Of a stretch of 64,000 nt of DNA, positions 31,701 through 42,078 are shown piece by piece. Position 1 is the first letter of the stretch. Every line of letters begins with the position of its first letter. Source of the stretch: an uncultured Anaerolineae bacterium (GTDB lineage: Bacteria; Chloroflexota; Anaerolineae; Aggregatilineales; Phototrophicaceae); NCBI GenBank assembly GCA_934216615.1, contig CAKQCB010000010.1:1-64000 (forward strand), in the 5' to 3' direction. The notes under the pieces were generated by a model. It was not told where the DNA came from. It did not search any database and worked only from the letters and a program-made list of their open reading frames with translations. Position numbers and translations under genes: made by a program.

Positions 31701-34700
31701 TGAATCTTTCGGGTGTCCTTGATCTCCTTCGTGAAAGCCCTGCCTATCGCGACCTCATCCATCACCTGCGCGATGGTGAGAGTGTCGGCAGTATCCACGC
31801 GCTAGGGGTACTGCGCTCTGCCCGTCCGTATGTTTTGGCGGCGTTGGCTCAAGATTGGCACGCCCCTGTGATTTACATCACGGCGCGCATTGACCGCGCT
31901 TATAATGTGAGCGAACAACTTCCAGTGTGGCTCACGTCAGAAAATCCGGTCTTTCGGCTGGCGGAACCTGCGCCGCTTTTTTACGAACGCTCCGCATGGG
32001 GTGAGCAGACCATCCGCGCCCGTATTGAGGCGCTCTCTGCCCTGCTCAACGCAGAAGATCAACCTACAGATGCGAAGACCCAGCCCGTTGTCGTGACTTC
32101 AGCACGGGCGCTCATGCAGCGCACTATGCCCGTCAATCAATTTCGGAATGGCTCGATCACACTCAAAGTAGGCGAACGTCACAACATTCAGCGCCTCTTA
32201 GATCAATGGGTGAAAATGGGGTATGAACCTTCTACGTTGGTGGTCGAGGCGGGAAAGTTTAGCCGTCGCGGGGGCATCCTCGATATTTATCCACCGGCGT
32301 TAGCCCAGCCCGTTCGCATCGAATTTTTTGACGACGAGATCGAGAGCATCCGTCCTTTTGATGCGGCGACCCAGCGCTCACAACAGCGCATCACCCAATT
32401 ACACATCACCCCTGCCCGCGAAGCACTCACGGATGGGATGCCTGTTCTCGCTGAGCATTTAAAAACTTGGGCGGAAAACCTTCCCACCATCGAAGTAGAT
32501 ATGACCTCTCCGCGCGCGGATATGGTGGCGCTGGAGCAAAACAGCGTCTTCCCATTTATTGAATATTACCTGCCCTATTTGACGCCTTATAAAGTCAGCC
32601 TCTTAGACTATGCGCCAGCCGACGCGCTGATTGTGGTCGAAGACCTTGCAGAACTGCGCGACACGATTTTAGGGATTCAAGAAACGGCGGAACTCTCTCG
32701 GCAAGAGAAGATGGGTTCTGGGTGGTTACCGCCAGATTTCCCTATCCCCTATTTAGATTGGGAAAGTTTACACACGGCGATTCAAGAACGGCGCATGGTC
32801 ATCATGGCGTCGGCAGATGAGCTTGACCAAACACTGACTAGCCAAGACACGTTTCGTGGACTATTGTCGCCCGAAAATCGTTTTGGGGGCAAGGTCAAAG
32901 ACCTGCTGATGCACATGCGTACCTTGCGCAACAGCGGAGATCGTGTGATCGCGGTCACGGCTCAATCCCCACGTTTGAGCGAAATTTGGCTTGAACAAGA
33001 ACAAGTTCCCGTAGAGCATACGGATACGCTCATCACCGCCCCGCCCCCGCGCAGTATCGCTTTTATTGATGGCACCCTACACGAAGGTTGGCGTTTACGG
33101 ACGACTGCGGGCGAAACTCACCTTTACACCGACGCTGAAATATTTGGCTGGTCACGCCCTGAACCGCGCCGTCGCAAACCGATGCGCAAAGCCCGCACCC
33201 CAGAGATGGCTTATGCAGACTTAAAAGAAGGGGATTTTGTCGTCCATGTTGATTATGGCATCGGTCGTTTCACAGGGCTGAAGCGTCGCACGCTCGAAAA
33301 CATCGAACATGAATATTTGGTCATCGAATACGGTGGTACGGATATACTGTTCGTCCCGATCCACCAAGCAGACCGTCTCACCCGTTATATCGGCCCTGAT
33401 GACAAACCACCCACGCTGAATAAGTTAGGCATGCAGGACTGGCAGCGCGTGCGCTCACGGGCGCAAAAGGCCGCAGAAGAAGAAGCACGCGAACTTTTGG
33501 CCTTGTATGCCGAACGCGAAGCTCATGAAAAACAACCCTTCAGCCCTGACACAGCATGGCAGTATGAGCTAGAAGCGTCATTCCCCTATGTGGAGACAGA
33601 AGATCAACTACGCGCCGCGTCAGCGGTGAAACAAGACATGGAAAAATCCCATCCGATGGATCGCTTGGTCTGTGGTGATGTGGGTTTTGGCAAGACAGAA
33701 GTTGCCTTACGCGCCGCTTTCAAAGCCGTGATGGACGGCAAACAAGTCGCGGTCTTGGTGCCGACGACGATTCTTGCCCAACAACATTATGAAACGTTCA
33801 GCAGGCGGGTGAGTCCCTTCCCTGTCAAAGTGGAAGTCCTCTCGCGCTTACGCAGCAAAGAACAGCAGTCGCGGGCATTGACCTCGCTCGCTAGTGGTGA
33901 CATCGACATCATGATTGGCACACATCGCATTGTTCAAGAAGATGTCACGTTCAAAGACTTGGGGCTGGTCATCATTGATGAGGAACAGCGTTTTGGGGTC
34001 AAACAAAAAGAACACTTCAAGCGGATGCGCACGTTAGTCGATGTGTTAACGCTCACCGCAACGCCGATTCCGCGAACGCTCTATATGAGTTTGTCCGGCG
34101 TGCGCGACATCAGTATGATCCAGACCCCGCCAGAAGAACGCCTTCCGGTCATCACGCATGTGGGGCAATTTGATGAGCGCTTGGTACGCCAAGCGGTGAT
34201 TCGCGAAATTGAGCGGGGCGGACAAATCTTCTTCGTACATAACCGCGTACAGACCATCGAAAGTATTCATGAGAAACTTTCCGAAATCGTCCCCGAAGCG
34301 CGGATTGTGGTCGGACATGGACAAATGGATGGGCACGCCCTGCAAAACGTGATGGAGCAGTTTGCCGCAGGTGAATATGACATCCTACTGGCGACCTCAA
34401 TCATCGAAAGCGGGTTGGATATTCCGAATGCCAACACGTTGATTGTAGACCGTTCAGACTGGTTTGGTTTAGCACAACTGTATCAACTACGCGGACGTGT
34501 CGGGCGGAGTGCGCAACAAGCCTATGCCTACTTCTTCCACCCTACCGCGAACCGCTTAACAGAAGAAGCACGCGCCCGTTTAGAGACACTCGCCGAATAC
34601 ACTGACTTAGGTTCAGGCTATCAAATTGCGATGCGGGACTTAGAAATTCGGGGCGCGGGGGATATTTTAAGCACGCGACAATCTGGTCAAGTGGCGGCAA

Positions 34701-35257
34701 TTGGTCTGAACTTATATACCCAATTATTGGCGCAAGCGGTTCGAGAACTAAAGAGCGCGCAAAAACTCGCGTCTGGCAAACCGATGATAGAAGACTTGCC
34801 CCCTGCCCCGCCGATCAGTCAAAACACGGTGCTGATCGACTTGCCCATGCCCGCCTATCTTCCATTGGATTGGATTCCAGAAATGGCGCTACGCTTACAA
34901 ATCTATCGTCGCATCGGCAGTCTTTCTAAACTCGAAGAAGTCCAAGCCATTCGCGCCGAACTCTTAGATCGTTTTGGCCCTCTGCCCGCCGCGGTGGAAG
35001 GGATGTTATTCCAAATTGAGATCAAGCTGTTAGGCCAACGTGCGAATGCAACAGGCGTTTTATCGCGCGCAGACCGCATCGAAATTCGGCTTCCTTATCT
35101 TGTGGAATTGAACCGTGAAGCATTGGCACAGCGTTTAGGCGAAGATGTGCAGGTTTCGCGCACCGCCGTAGAATTACGAACGCGAGATTGGCGTCCGCGC
35201 TTGGTCGAAATCTTGACCACGTTGGCGCAAAACCTACAACACCATACAGGTTTATAG
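31697..35257 (+). CDS. mfd: Transcription-repair coupling factor
   Basis: Removes RNA polymerase stalled at DNA lesions and recruits UvrA. The 1186-residue protein has UvrB-homology domains at the N-terminus ([19 protein letters not shown]), the RNA-polymerase interaction domain ([16 protein letters not shown], about 510-600), and a RecG-like translocase with Walker [27 protein letters not shown] in place of DEx[21 protein letters not shown], the TRG-region [18 protein letters not shown] and a TRCF C-terminal domain. It starts in the ATGA overlap with pth and its stop is 2 bases from the convergent YbaK-type gene. Confidence 0.97.
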   Translation: MMNLSGVLDLLRESPAYRDLIHHLRDGESVGSIHALGVLRSARPYVLAALAQDWHAPVIYITARIDRAYNVSEQLPVWLTSENPVFRLAEPAPLFYERSAWGEQTIRARIEALSALLNAEDQPTDAKTQPVVVTSARALMQRTMPVNQFRNGSITLKVGERHNIQRLLDQWVKMGYEPSTLVVEAGKFSRRGGILDIYPPALAQPVRIEFFDDEIESIRPFDAATQRSQQRITQLHITPAREALTDGMPVLAEHLKTWAENLPTIEVDMTSPRADMVALEQNSVFPFIEYYLPYLTPYKVSLLDYAPADALIVVEDLAELRDTILGIQETAELSRQEKMGSGWLPPDFPIPYLDWESLHTAIQERRMVIMASADELDQTLTSQDTFRGLLSPENRFGGKVKDLLMHMRTLRNSGDRVIAVTAQSPRLSEIWLEQEQVPVEHTDTLITAPPPRSIAFIDGTLHEGWRLRTTAGETHLYTDAEIFGWSRPEPRRRKPMRKARTPEMAYADLKEGDFVVHVDYGIGRFTGLKRRTLENIEHEYLVIEYGGTDILFVPIHQADRLTRYIGPDDKPPTLNKLGMQDWQRVRSRAQKAAEEEARELLALYAEREAHEKQPFSPDTAWQYELEASFPYVETEDQLRAASAVKQDMEKSHPMDRLVCGDVGFGKTEVALRAAFKAVMDGKQVAVLVPTTILAQQHYETFSRRVSPFPVKVEVLSRLRSKEQQSRALTSLASGDIDIMIGTHRIVQEDVTFKDLGLVIIDEEQRFGVKQKEHFKRMRTLVDVLTLTATPIPRTLYMSLSGVRDISMIQTPPEERLPVITHVGQFDERLVRQAVIREIERGGQIFFVHNRVQTIESIHEKLSEIVPEARIVVGHGQMDGHALQNVMEQFAAGEYDILLATSIIESGLDIPNANTLIVDRSDWFGLAQLYQLRGRVGRSAQQAYAYFFHPTANRLTEEARARLETLAEYTDLGSGYQIAMRDLEIRGAGDILSTRQSGQVAAIGLNLYTQLLAQAVRELKSAQKLASGKPMIEDLPPAPPISQNTVLIDLPMPAYLPLDWIPEMALRLQIYRRIGSLSKLEEVQAIRAELLDRFGPLPAAVEGMLFQIEIKLLGQRANATGVLSRADRIEIRLPYLVELNREALAQRLGEDVQVSRTAVELRTRDWRPRLVEILTTLAQNLQHHTGL

Positions 35258-35258
35258 A

Positions 35259-35762
35259 TTAAGCGGTGACATCTCGAATCACATCGAACATCTGGCCTTG
35301 TGTCGCTTGTTGAAGCACGTCTAACTGAATGGGAAAAATCGCATTATGCGCCCCACCAGCGGCGTACAACTGAGGAAAACGACGCAAGGACAGGTCGATG
35401 AATGTCGGCAGGTTTTCTTGGCGATGCCCCAACGGGGGGACACTACCGGGGATATAGCCATAAATTGTTAAACATTCTTCAGGCGTGGCGACTTTGACCT
35501 TCTTGCGGCTCACTTGATAATACTCGGCCAGTTTGCGATCATCTATGCGTTGATCCCCGCTGGCTAAAACAAGGATCGGCACAGTACCTTCCGCAGTCTC
35601 TACCATAAAACATAAGCTCTTGACGATCTGCCCTAATTCACAGCCGATGTTATCCGCCGCTTGCTGTGAGGTTGCGGTTGAGGCTTCAAAAAAACGAAGT
35701 TCGATTTCGACGCCCTTTTCAGAAAATACTTTTTTTACGTGTTCAGGGGTTAAGGGTTCCAA
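35259..35762 (-). CDS. YbaK/ProX-type aminoacyl-tRNA deacylase
   Basis: A 167-residue protein of the YbaK/ProXp/EbsC superfamily, which hydrolyses mischarged tRNA (often Cys-tRNA-Pro or Ala-tRNA-Pro) in trans. Marks are QAADNIGCELGQIVKSLCF, the strand VLVLASGDQRID, VKVATPEEC, YIPGSVPPLGH and AAGGAHNAIFPI. The start is TTG at 35762: AGGAGG lies at 35770-35775, 7 bases upstream, whereas a longer ORF to 35849 crosses a terminator. In this subgroup the specificity is often unassigned. The convergent mfd gene ends next to it. Confidence 0.9.
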   Translation of the reverse strand: MEPLTPEHVKKVFSEKGVEIELRFFEASTATSQQAADNIGCELGQIVKSLCFMVETAEGTVPILVLASGDQRIDDRKLAEYYQVSRKKVKVATPEECLTIYGYIPGSVPPLGHRQENLPTFIDLSLRRFPQLYAAGGAHNAIFPIQLDVLQQATQGQMFDVIRDVTA

Positions 35763-35814
35763 ATTCAATCCTCCTATTGATGAAACTTGGATGTTATCAC
35801 TTTGTGCTGAAATG

Positions 35815-35841
35815 AAAAATCCCGTATCACGGGATTTTTTT
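35815..35841. terminator. Terminator between the marR-type and ybaK-type genes
   Basis: AAAAATCCCGT (35815-35825) pairs with ACGGGATTTTT (35829-35839). It ends transcription from the MarR-type gene and separates it from the deacylase gene on the same strand. Confidence 0.9.
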
Positions 35842-35863
35842 ATGACCAACTTTGAGAGCGTAT

Positions 35864-36346
35864 TTATTGGACTTTTTCAGGGACATGAACTTCGCCTGTT
35901 TCATCCACAACCGCGTTCTGCAAGGAATGTAATACTTGTAAAAACGTATTGTATTCGTCCACAGAAAAGAGCGCTTTGATTTTCGTATCCACCAACTTCG
36001 CACTTGCGGTGACAATACTGCGGAGTTCTTCTCCTTGTTTGGTCAAATGGATGCGCACGGCTCGGCGGTCAGTCGGGTCAGAACGACGCTCGATCAAGTG
36101 CTTACGCTCCAATTTATCTAAATTCGGCGTGAATGAGGTTGCGGCACGGCCAACCACCCTCGCCAACTGTGAAGCATGCTGTCCATCTTGTTCATAAAGT
36201 GCGCGGAGAATGTACCATTCTATCGGGCTTAGACCTGTCGGTTGTATCAGTTGATTTAATATCTGGTCCAAATTGCGTAAGGTCACATCAACATTGCTCC
36301 AAACAGAGCCTTTGAAACGTAGTGTAGTTTGAATTTTGTTCGTCAT
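35864..36346 (-). CDS. MarR-family transcriptional regulator
   Basis: A 160-residue winged-helix repressor or activator. LSPIEWYILRALYEQDGQHASQLARVVGRAATSFTPNLDKLERKHLIERRSDPTDRRAVRIHLTKQGEE-type segments contain the recognition helix and the wing with the DxRR motif (shown here in short: QLARVVGRAATSF, SDPTDRRAVRIHLT). I take ATG 36346 as the start; the long N-terminal extension to 36433 has no ribosome binding site. A 12-bp perfect palindrome lies ~22 bases upstream of the start and may be its own operator. Effector and targets unknown; the FHA gene lies 114 bases upstream on the same strand. Confidence 0.87.
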   Translation of the reverse strand: MTNKIQTTLRFKGSVWSNVDVTLRNLDQILNQLIQPTGLSPIEWYILRALYEQDGQHASQLARVVGRAATSFTPNLDKLERKHLIERRSDPTDRRAVRIHLTKQGEELRSIVTASAKLVDTKIKALFSVDEYNTFLQVLHSLQNAVVDETGEVHVPEKVQ

Positions 36347-36367
36347 TTCCAATTTACAGATTTTGAA

Positions 36368-36379
36368 AGAATTAATTCT
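36368..36379. promoter_or_regulatory. Palindrome AGAATTAATTCT upstream of the MarR-type gene
   Basis: A perfect 12-bp palindrome between a TATTAT-like -10 box (minus strand) and the MarR start. MarR proteins usually repress themselves at such sites; assignment is inference. Confidence 0.4.
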
Positions 36380-36459
36380 GGGATAATAACATACTCGAAA
36401 ATTTATGCTATGCAGATGGTTATCTTTTATCACTAAAAACTCATGATGCAGCTTAAGCG

Positions 36460-36786
36460 CTATTTAATGATAAATGAGAGATTTGCAAATTTTACGATAT
36501 CCCCAGAATGGATCGGATAAGGTTTATCCACTTGTAGACGTACATTATTGATATAGGTTCCATTATAAGAACCTAGATCGAGTAGATGTGGCTGGTTGCG
36601 GTACGAAACAAAGGCAGCATGACGACGTGAAAGCCCTTCATCACGGGCACCTAATTCAGACAAGTCAATATCTGGAAGAAAGTCGCTCTCCTCGTCGAAC
36701 CTTCCCACAATAAATCCCGTATGGGCAGGTCTGGGCACACGAATCACCACGCGGTAGTCTGATTCTAACCGTAGTTCAATATCCAT
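36460..36786 (-). CDS. FHA-domain protein
   Basis: A 108-residue protein that is almost entirely a forkhead-associated domain, which binds phosphothreonine peptides. Marks are FIVGRFDEE, LSRRHAAFVSY and DLGSYNGTYINNVRLQ. It would link to a Ser/Thr kinase, none of which is in the window. The start at 36786 is ATG; the promoter TTGTTT-16-TATACT lies 38-65 bases upstream on the minus strand. Confidence 0.9.
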   Translation of the reverse strand: MDIELRLESDYRVVIRVPRPAHTGFIVGRFDEESDFLPDIDLSELGARDEGLSRRHAAFVSYRNQPHLLDLGSYNGTYINNVRLQVDKPYPIHSGDIVKFANLSFIIK

Positions 36787-36823
36787 AGTTGCGTCTTTTA
36801 TAAACAGTGAATTATTACGAAAT

Positions 36824-36851
36824 AGTATAATTTATTGTCCAGCGAAAACAA
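36824..36851 (-). promoter_or_regulatory. Promoter for the FHA gene
   Basis: On the minus strand TTGTTT (36846-36851), 16 bases and TATACT (36824-36829). Confidence 0.5.
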
Positions 36852-36999
36852 AAGTTGTCTGAAAAATTAAACAATTCTCCTCGCTCAAAATAATCAATAT
36901 CACCCTAAGTCATGCCAAATGTCACTTATTTTATTCACGTTTGATTCTATACTTAAATTAAGTTTGTGAAAAATTACACAATCAAAAAGGTAAAAGACC

Positions 37000-37758
37000 A
37001 TGACAAAGCAATTTGAAGGGAAAGTCGCCCTAATCACCGGTTCAGCTTCAGGCATTGGTAGAGCAACAGCCATGAAATTTGCCGAACAAGGTGCAGCTGT
37101 TGTTGTGAGTGACATCGACGAAAAAGGTGGCGAACAAACACTACGCATGGTCAAAGATTGCACTGAGAAGGCGATCTTTGTAAAAGCGGACATTTCTCAA
37201 GAACAAGAAGTGAAAGCGCTTGTCGAAAAAACGATTGAAGCCTTTGGCCGTCTCGACTATGCAATCAACAATGCTGGCGTAGAAGGCAAGATGGGGACGA
37301 TTCAAGAAACCCCTGTTGAAGAATTCGAAAAAGTCATCAATATTAACCTCAAAGGCGTCTGGCTCTGCATGAAGTACGAACTCCCCTACTTGCTCAAGCA
37401 AGGTGGCGCGATTGTCAACTTATCTTCGATTGCGGGTTTAGTTGGCTTTAACGGCCTAGCACCTTATGTCGCGAGTAAGCATGCCGTTGTGGGCTTAACC
37501 AAGACAGCCGCTATTGAATACTCCAAATTAGGCGTGCGCGTAAACGCGATCAGCCCCGCAGTCATCATGACCCCCATGGTTGAACGCTTTGCGGAAGATT
37601 CGCCAGAAGCCTATAAGTTAACGGTCGGTGCGCACCCTATTGGACGTGTTGGACAGGTGGACGAAGTTGCCGAGACAGCCGTCTGGTTATGTTCAGAAGC
37701 ATCCAGCTTTGTCACAGGTATCGTCGTCCCCGTTGACGGTGGATATACTGCTCAATAA
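37000..37758 (+). CDS. Short-chain dehydrogenase/reductase
   Basis: A 252-residue NAD(P)-dependent oxidoreductase. The cofactor site is TGSASGIGRA, the structural motif NNAGVEG, the catalytic Ser in NLSSIAGL and the YVASK motif (Tyr and Lys). The Asp in VVVSDIDEKGG after beta-2 suggests NAD rather than NADP. The C-terminal GIVVPVDGGYTAQ is family-typical. ATG 37000 follows AAAGG. A -10 box TATACT (36948-36953) lies upstream. It is divergent from the FHA gene. Substrate not predictable; 3-oxoacyl reductase and glucose dehydrogenase are relatives. Confidence 0.92.
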   Translation: MTKQFEGKVALITGSASGIGRATAMKFAEQGAAVVVSDIDEKGGEQTLRMVKDCTEKAIFVKADISQEQEVKALVEKTIEAFGRLDYAINNAGVEGKMGTIQETPVEEFEKVININLKGVWLCMKYELPYLLKQGGAIVNLSSIAGLVGFNGLAPYVASKHAVVGLTKTAAIEYSKLGVRVNAISPAVIMTPMVERFAEDSPEAYKLTVGAHPIGRVGQVDEVAETAVWLCSEASSFVTGIVVPVDGGYTAQ

Positions 37759-37777
37759 ATATCCACCGATCCCCTCG

Positions 37778-37816
37778 AATACCAGCAGGTGGTACGTTTC
37801 ACCTGCTGGTATTTTT
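37778..37816. terminator. Intrinsic terminator between SDR and glycosyltransferase genes
   Basis: AATACCAGCAGGTG pairs with CACCTGCTGGTATT (14 bp) around an 8-base loop; a T run follows. The convergent gene ends 4 bases further on and probably shares it. Confidence 0.9.
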
Positions 37817-37819
37817 AGG

Positions 37820-40549
37820 TTAATTCAAAACAAGATCGACAGCTTCGCCCAGTCGTTGGCCGGTTGCAGGAAGATACCAACCTACACGCAGACGCTCGAC
37901 ATCATCCCATGCGCCTGTAAAAGTGAAGTCCTCTAGCACATATTCCCCCGTCGCCCATAAAGACGTAGGGTACTGCCCGTCATGAGGTTCACGATCACTT
38001 TGTTGCAAGATGTTGCCATCAGCATCCAATACATGGACGAACTGAGTGTAATTTTCACGCGGGATAGTCAACGCTTGCCACACCAGTTGAATTGACCACC
38101 CTTCAGGTGAGGTTTGCAGGCTATACCCTTGCAAGGCGATTTCATCCGAAAAAGATGCGCTTTCTGAGATTTGCACAGCGGGCATCTCAAAATTTCGCTC
38201 AACGTCGAGGACAGTGATTTGTCCTAGATGCACCGCCTCACCCCTTGTAGTTACGAATTCAAGCGCATATTCCCCTGCAGGCAGATGATGATCTAAAGGA
38301 AGGCGTAACCGCTCTACCAATACTGCATTTGCAGGCCAGCGCGTCATGTCGAATGAGTTATCAAGTAAGGGGGATTCAGGGCGTAAGGTAAATTGATTCT
38401 CCGCTTGTGTAAGCTGGATCGAATACTCAACCAATGATGGGTTCTCTATGAGCGCTGTCCAGAAGATTTGAAGCGGTAATACTTCCCCTTGTCGTAAAGT
38501 GAGCGAGAAGTCATTCCACCCTAAGAGAGCGATATCCCCAAACGTATGTGCCTCTGGCCTATCAATCACCAACGCTTCGTCTTGTCGAGGGGTTTCCCAT
38601 GAAAGATCAATCTCAGCGACGGGCGTCCATAGACCGCCGTCTTGTCCGTCACGGATGTAATGCACGTAATGATCTTCCGCTTGGGCGATCCATGCCCAAG
38701 ACAAATGATAATCCCCCGGTGGCAGGTCTGGCGGGAATGTCAGCGACACCCGTTGTGCCAATACAGCACCCGCCTGCCATGTGTCTGTATTACGGCTGAA
38801 CACATCCCCACGCTGGATGAGATTCCCTCCCTCATCCCACAGTTGATAATGGGGCGTTAAGTCCGAAGCTGTCGGCGTATTTAAAACGTTCCAGTAAGTG
38901 ACAACATCAATGCCAGTCGCCGTTTCCACCTGTTGATAGCCCAGATAGCCCAGAAAAGAGTTGCCTAAAGCGGGTGCGCTAGGCTGGGAAAGTGAGGGCA
39001 AGTCCGCTGTTCCATCCACTAGAAACGCACGAAATGCAGGGTCGCCTACAGGGTCTTGGGGGATGTCCGAATAGGCGTGCGCCGTTTGGTCAAGCCATGA
39101 GGCCCAATCAGGCGGAATCGACACATCAATGAATAGAATGATCGCCTGTTGACCTTGTGGCGGGCGAAACAAGGTGGATGTCCCAAGCCAATGCACACGT
39201 GGTAAATTTTGAATTTCTATTGTCGGGTGGTTACGGTCAGAAGAAGCGATATAGAGATGCGTATTCGCATCATGAATTTCTTCTCGGCTCAAAAGCCATG
39301 TCGCCGCATCAGCAAAGTTTTGGTGGCTTTCATAGTAAAGCGGGGATGAAGAAGCCCACGCAAAATATTCTCGCGAAACGTTCAATGCCCCAACCAGTAA
39401 AGTTATCACCAACGCCCACTGGAAAACTGTATTGCCTCTGGCTGTGGGTTGAAAGCATTTTTTGTAGACAAACTCGACGCCAAGCGCGGTCAAGATGAAG
39501 ATGAGTGGAACCATGCCTAACGAACGCATGTGACTGGGTGGAATCCCACCCACTGAAATCACGCTAGGGATAATCATCAGCGGGGAGATCAACGCCATGA
39601 AATACGCAAGGCGAGTAAGGGACTGTTTTTGCCGAATGATCCCTACCCCCGCGATCAAAAACCCGATGATGAGAAAGATACCTTCGAGGAACGTGAAATA
39701 AGGACGTTCAGAGATGTTATAACGAAAATACGGATCACCTTGCAGGAAAAACATCTTGAGGTGAAGCCATATGCTCTCAGCAAGACTCACTGATTGATCG
39801 GCTTGGGTGACTTCTTCCAACCGTCCCCAAAAAATATCTGGGCGTTGGAACGCGTAAACCCCCATCGGTAACGCGACGATCAATAACGGGATGAAAAAAT
39901 AAGCGCCCTGTTGTAAACGCAAACGCCACTGTGAGCGGTCAGCAAACAAGAGCACAAGCGCGCTCAGCGCTAACCAGAAAGGAAATAACCGCGAAGAATT
40001 ATAAGTGTAGACAGCGCCACCCGCTAAAAGCCCGCCCGCAATCAGCCAGCGCCATGCGTGACGTTTTGTGATCAACCCACGCCACAAACAGAATAGCGCG
40101 AAGGTCTGCATCAACGGGAGCAAGACGGCGCGAAAAGCCTGCCGAGACAGCCATAACAACGGGAAATTAAAGGTGATGAGCAGGCCGACCACCAAGCCGA
40201 TCAATAGGCCTCGTGAACCACGAAACATCGCCCGACAGAGGCCGATTGCGCCAGCCACCATCAACACCCCTGAAAAGGCGTTCGTCACATGATAGGTGAA
40301 CATGCGGTCGCCCAAGAAGGGAAGTAAGAAGGCATTGAGGTACATATATAACGGTTCGCGACCTTGATAGGCTTCGACCATCGGGAAGAATGTCGAGCCG
40401 TTGAGGATACTGCGCGAGATGAGCAGATTCACAGCCTCATCATAATGCGGGCCGTAGGGATAGGTAGAAAGCTGCCAGAAACGAAGTACCGAAGCGACTA
40501 GCAGGATCAGCGTTGCAAACCCGATAAAGCGGTGACGAGACAAATTCAT
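37820..40549 (-). CDS. PMT/ArnT-type membrane glycosyltransferase
   Basis: A ~909-residue GT-C fold glycosyltransferase. About ten hydrophobic helices occupy residues ~5-420. The first extracellular loop has the acidic motif YGPHYDEAVNLL, which in this superfamily (GT39/GT83) binds the metal and polyprenyl-phosphate sugar donor. Residues ~430-905 form a large extracellular part with several beta-sandwich modules (ALGNSFLGYLGY, IVLQGYSLQ-like repeats starting IALLGWNDF and IALQGYSLQTS). ATG 40549 is preferred over the GTG nine bases earlier because GGAAGAAG lies 8 bases before it. It may attach sugar to surface glycans or proteins. It is last of a likely four-gene minus-strand unit. Confidence 0.85.
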   Translation of the reverse strand: MNLSRHRFIGFATLILLVASVLRFWQLSTYPYGPHYDEAVNLLISRSILNGSTFFPMVEAYQGREPLYMYLNAFLLPFLGDRMFTYHVTNAFSGVLMVAGAIGLCRAMFRGSRGLLIGLVVGLLITFNFPLLWLSRQAFRAVLLPLMQTFALFCLWRGLITKRHAWRWLIAGGLLAGGAVYTYNSSRLFPFWLALSALVLLFADRSQWRLRLQQGAYFFIPLLIVALPMGVYAFQRPDIFWGRLEEVTQADQSVSLAESIWLHLKMFFLQGDPYFRYNISERPYFTFLEGIFLIIGFLIAGVGIIRQKQSLTRLAYFMALISPLMIIPSVISVGGIPPSHMRSLGMVPLIFILTALGVEFVYKKCFQPTARGNTVFQWALVITLLVGALNVSREYFAWASSSPLYYESHQNFADAATWLLSREEIHDANTHLYIASSDRNHPTIEIQNLPRVHWLGTSTLFRPPQGQQAIILFIDVSIPPDWASWLDQTAHAYSDIPQDPVGDPAFRAFLVDGTADLPSLSQPSAPALGNSFLGYLGYQQVETATGIDVVTYWNVLNTPTASDLTPHYQLWDEGGNLIQRGDVFSRNTDTWQAGAVLAQRVSLTFPPDLPPGDYHLSWAWIAQAEDHYVHYIRDGQDGGLWTPVAEIDLSWETPRQDEALVIDRPEAHTFGDIALLGWNDFSLTLRQGEVLPLQIFWTALIENPSLVEYSIQLTQAENQFTLRPESPLLDNSFDMTRWPANAVLVERLRLPLDHHLPAGEYALEFVTTRGEAVHLGQITVLDVERNFEMPAVQISESASFSDEIALQGYSLQTSPEGWSIQLVWQALTIPRENYTQFVHVLDADGNILQQSDREPHDGQYPTSLWATGEYVLEDFTFTGAWDDVERLRVGWYLPATGQRLGEAVDLVLN

Positions 40550-40567
40550 GCAAAACACTTCTTCCTG

Positions 40568-41122
40568 TTAAGTCGATGCAGGGGGATCGTTACGCCTCTG
40601 AAAACGTTTATCAAATTTTTCTGTGGGCAGCCAATTTTTTACATCCGCATGGTCGGCAGGGGCATAACTTAAGAGGATTTTTTGCTGATTGTCTTGGAGA
40701 TAATAAACCACATACTCTACATCTTGGAGGATGGGGTTAGCAGGCGCTAAACGGCGGGCAAAGCATATCTCTGTGCGGTCTTCGTCTTGGAAGATAGCGC
40801 GCCGTGTGAATAACGTCACCCCTTCCCCATACATCCGCTTAAAGTGGATGGGCATGCGTGCGTAACGTCTGGCACGGAAGATCAACGGCAGGACAATCAA
40901 GCCGATGAAGGCGATTAAAAGGCCGATCCATAACCCACGTGCGGTTAAGAGCAGGAGACGCGGGCCAAACACGAGAATCCCCGCGCCGTATAATGCGATA
41001 CCAATGATGAGCGGGCGTGTGACTTCACGCAGCCATTGATCGACCGTCAAGCGTCCTTCACGATTTGCCTTGAGGCTGTCTACCATTTCGGCAGAAACAG
41101 CATCTCGTTTCTTTTTTTCCAT
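40568..41122 (-). CDS. Small membrane protein, function unknown
   Basis: A 184-residue protein. A charged N-terminal helix (MEKKKRDAVSAEMVDSLK) is followed by two hydrophobic helices (about residues 36-58 and 62-82) and then a soluble domain of ~100 residues (MPIHFKRMYGEGVTLFTRR, VEYVVYYLQDNQQKILLSYA). I do not recognise the family. It lies 18 bases upstream of the glycosyltransferase and 8 bases after an EamA transporter, so co-transcription with both is likely. Confidence 0.7.
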   Translation of the reverse strand: MEKKKRDAVSAEMVDSLKANREGRLTVDQWLREVTRPLIIGIALYGAGILVFGPRLLLLTARGLWIGLLIAFIGLIVLPLIFRARRYARMPIHFKRMYGEGVTLFTRRAIFQDEDRTEICFARRLAPANPILQDVEYVVYYLQDNQQKILLSYAPADHADVKNWLPTEKFDKRFQRRNDPPAST

Positions 41123-41130
41123 AAGTCTAT

Positions 41131-42078
41131 CTATAGTGAGTCTCCTGAAGGTTCAGGGATAATCAGCGTTTCAGATGATGATTTTATATTCCCACGCAAT
41201 TGTAACAAAATCACACTGCCTAAGATGAGCGCCCCGCCCACCCATTGAATAGGAAGAATAACTTGGCTGAGAAAGACCTGCCCCCAGATCGCCATGAGAA
41301 GCACTTCAATCGTGCCGACAATCGAAGCGCGTGACGCGCCAATCTTCTCTACACCGGTGTTTTGTAAGAAAAACGGGAATACAGTTGAGATGAATGCAAG
41401 CGCGATCACATTCAACCATGCACTGGCTGTTTGAGGGATGGCGAATGTCCCCGTGAGTAACGTGAAAAAAAAGAGGATGATTCCCGCGCTGGTCACAATC
41501 CACGCGCTGATGCGTGCCACCGCCTTATGTACCTTGAGCACCCTTGCACTTAAGATAAAGTACCACGCGATCATGAAGGCGTTGAACAGCGCAATCCCCA
41601 CTCCTAAAAACGATCCGCTTTGGAAGCCTTCGCTAAAGTTGGGTGAGCTTAAAATGATGCCAATAAACGTCAGCCCTAACGCCAGCCATCCCCAGTTGGA
41701 TAACCGTTCGCCAAAGAACAAAGAGAATACAGCCACGAGGACAGGATACACGTAGAAAATGACCGCATACGTGCCTGCAGGAATCTGCTGGAAGCCGATG
41801 AATGATAAAATAGCTTCAACAGACATAATCACGCCAAAGCCGAACAAGGCGAGTAAAGGCAGAGGACGTTCTGGTTTACGGGTCGCAAGCGAACGATCAC
41901 CGATGAGGTAGATCAAAGCCCAAAACGCGGGGGTTGCCACGATAAAGCGCAGCGCCGCAATCTGCTGTGGGATGAAACCCTCTTTAGTGAGGTTATCTAA
42001 GAAAACGGGCAAAAACGAATAGCCCAACATCGCCAGAATGATGTATAACACGCCTGTTTGTGCGCTAAACCGTTGCAT
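41131..42078 (-). CDS. EamA/DMT-family transporter (second of pair)
   Basis: A 315-residue protein with ten hydrophobic helices and two EamA repeats (FIPQQIAALRFIVATPAFW, IPAGTYAVIFYVYPVLVAVFSLFFGE in the first; the second ends with WGQVFLSQVILPIQWVGGALIL). Such transporters export amino acids, nucleotides or other metabolites; substrate unknown. ATG 42078 is preferred because GAGG lies 6 bases before it; ATG 42084 abuts that site. It overlaps the upstream paralogue by 14 bases, a sign of translational coupling. Confidence 0.88.
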   Translation of the reverse strand: MQRFSAQTGVLYIILAMLGYSFLPVFLDNLTKEGFIPQQIAALRFIVATPAFWALIYLIGDRSLATRKPERPLPLLALFGFGVIMSVEAILSFIGFQQIPAGTYAVIFYVYPVLVAVFSLFFGERLSNWGWLALGLTFIGIILSSPNFSEGFQSGSFLGVGIALFNAFMIAWYFILSARVLKVHKAVARISAWIVTSAGIILFFFTLLTGTFAIPQTASAWLNVIALAFISTVFPFFLQNTGVEKIGASRASIVGTIEVLLMAIWGQVFLSQVILPIQWVGGALILGSVILLQLRGNIKSSSETLIIPEPSGDSL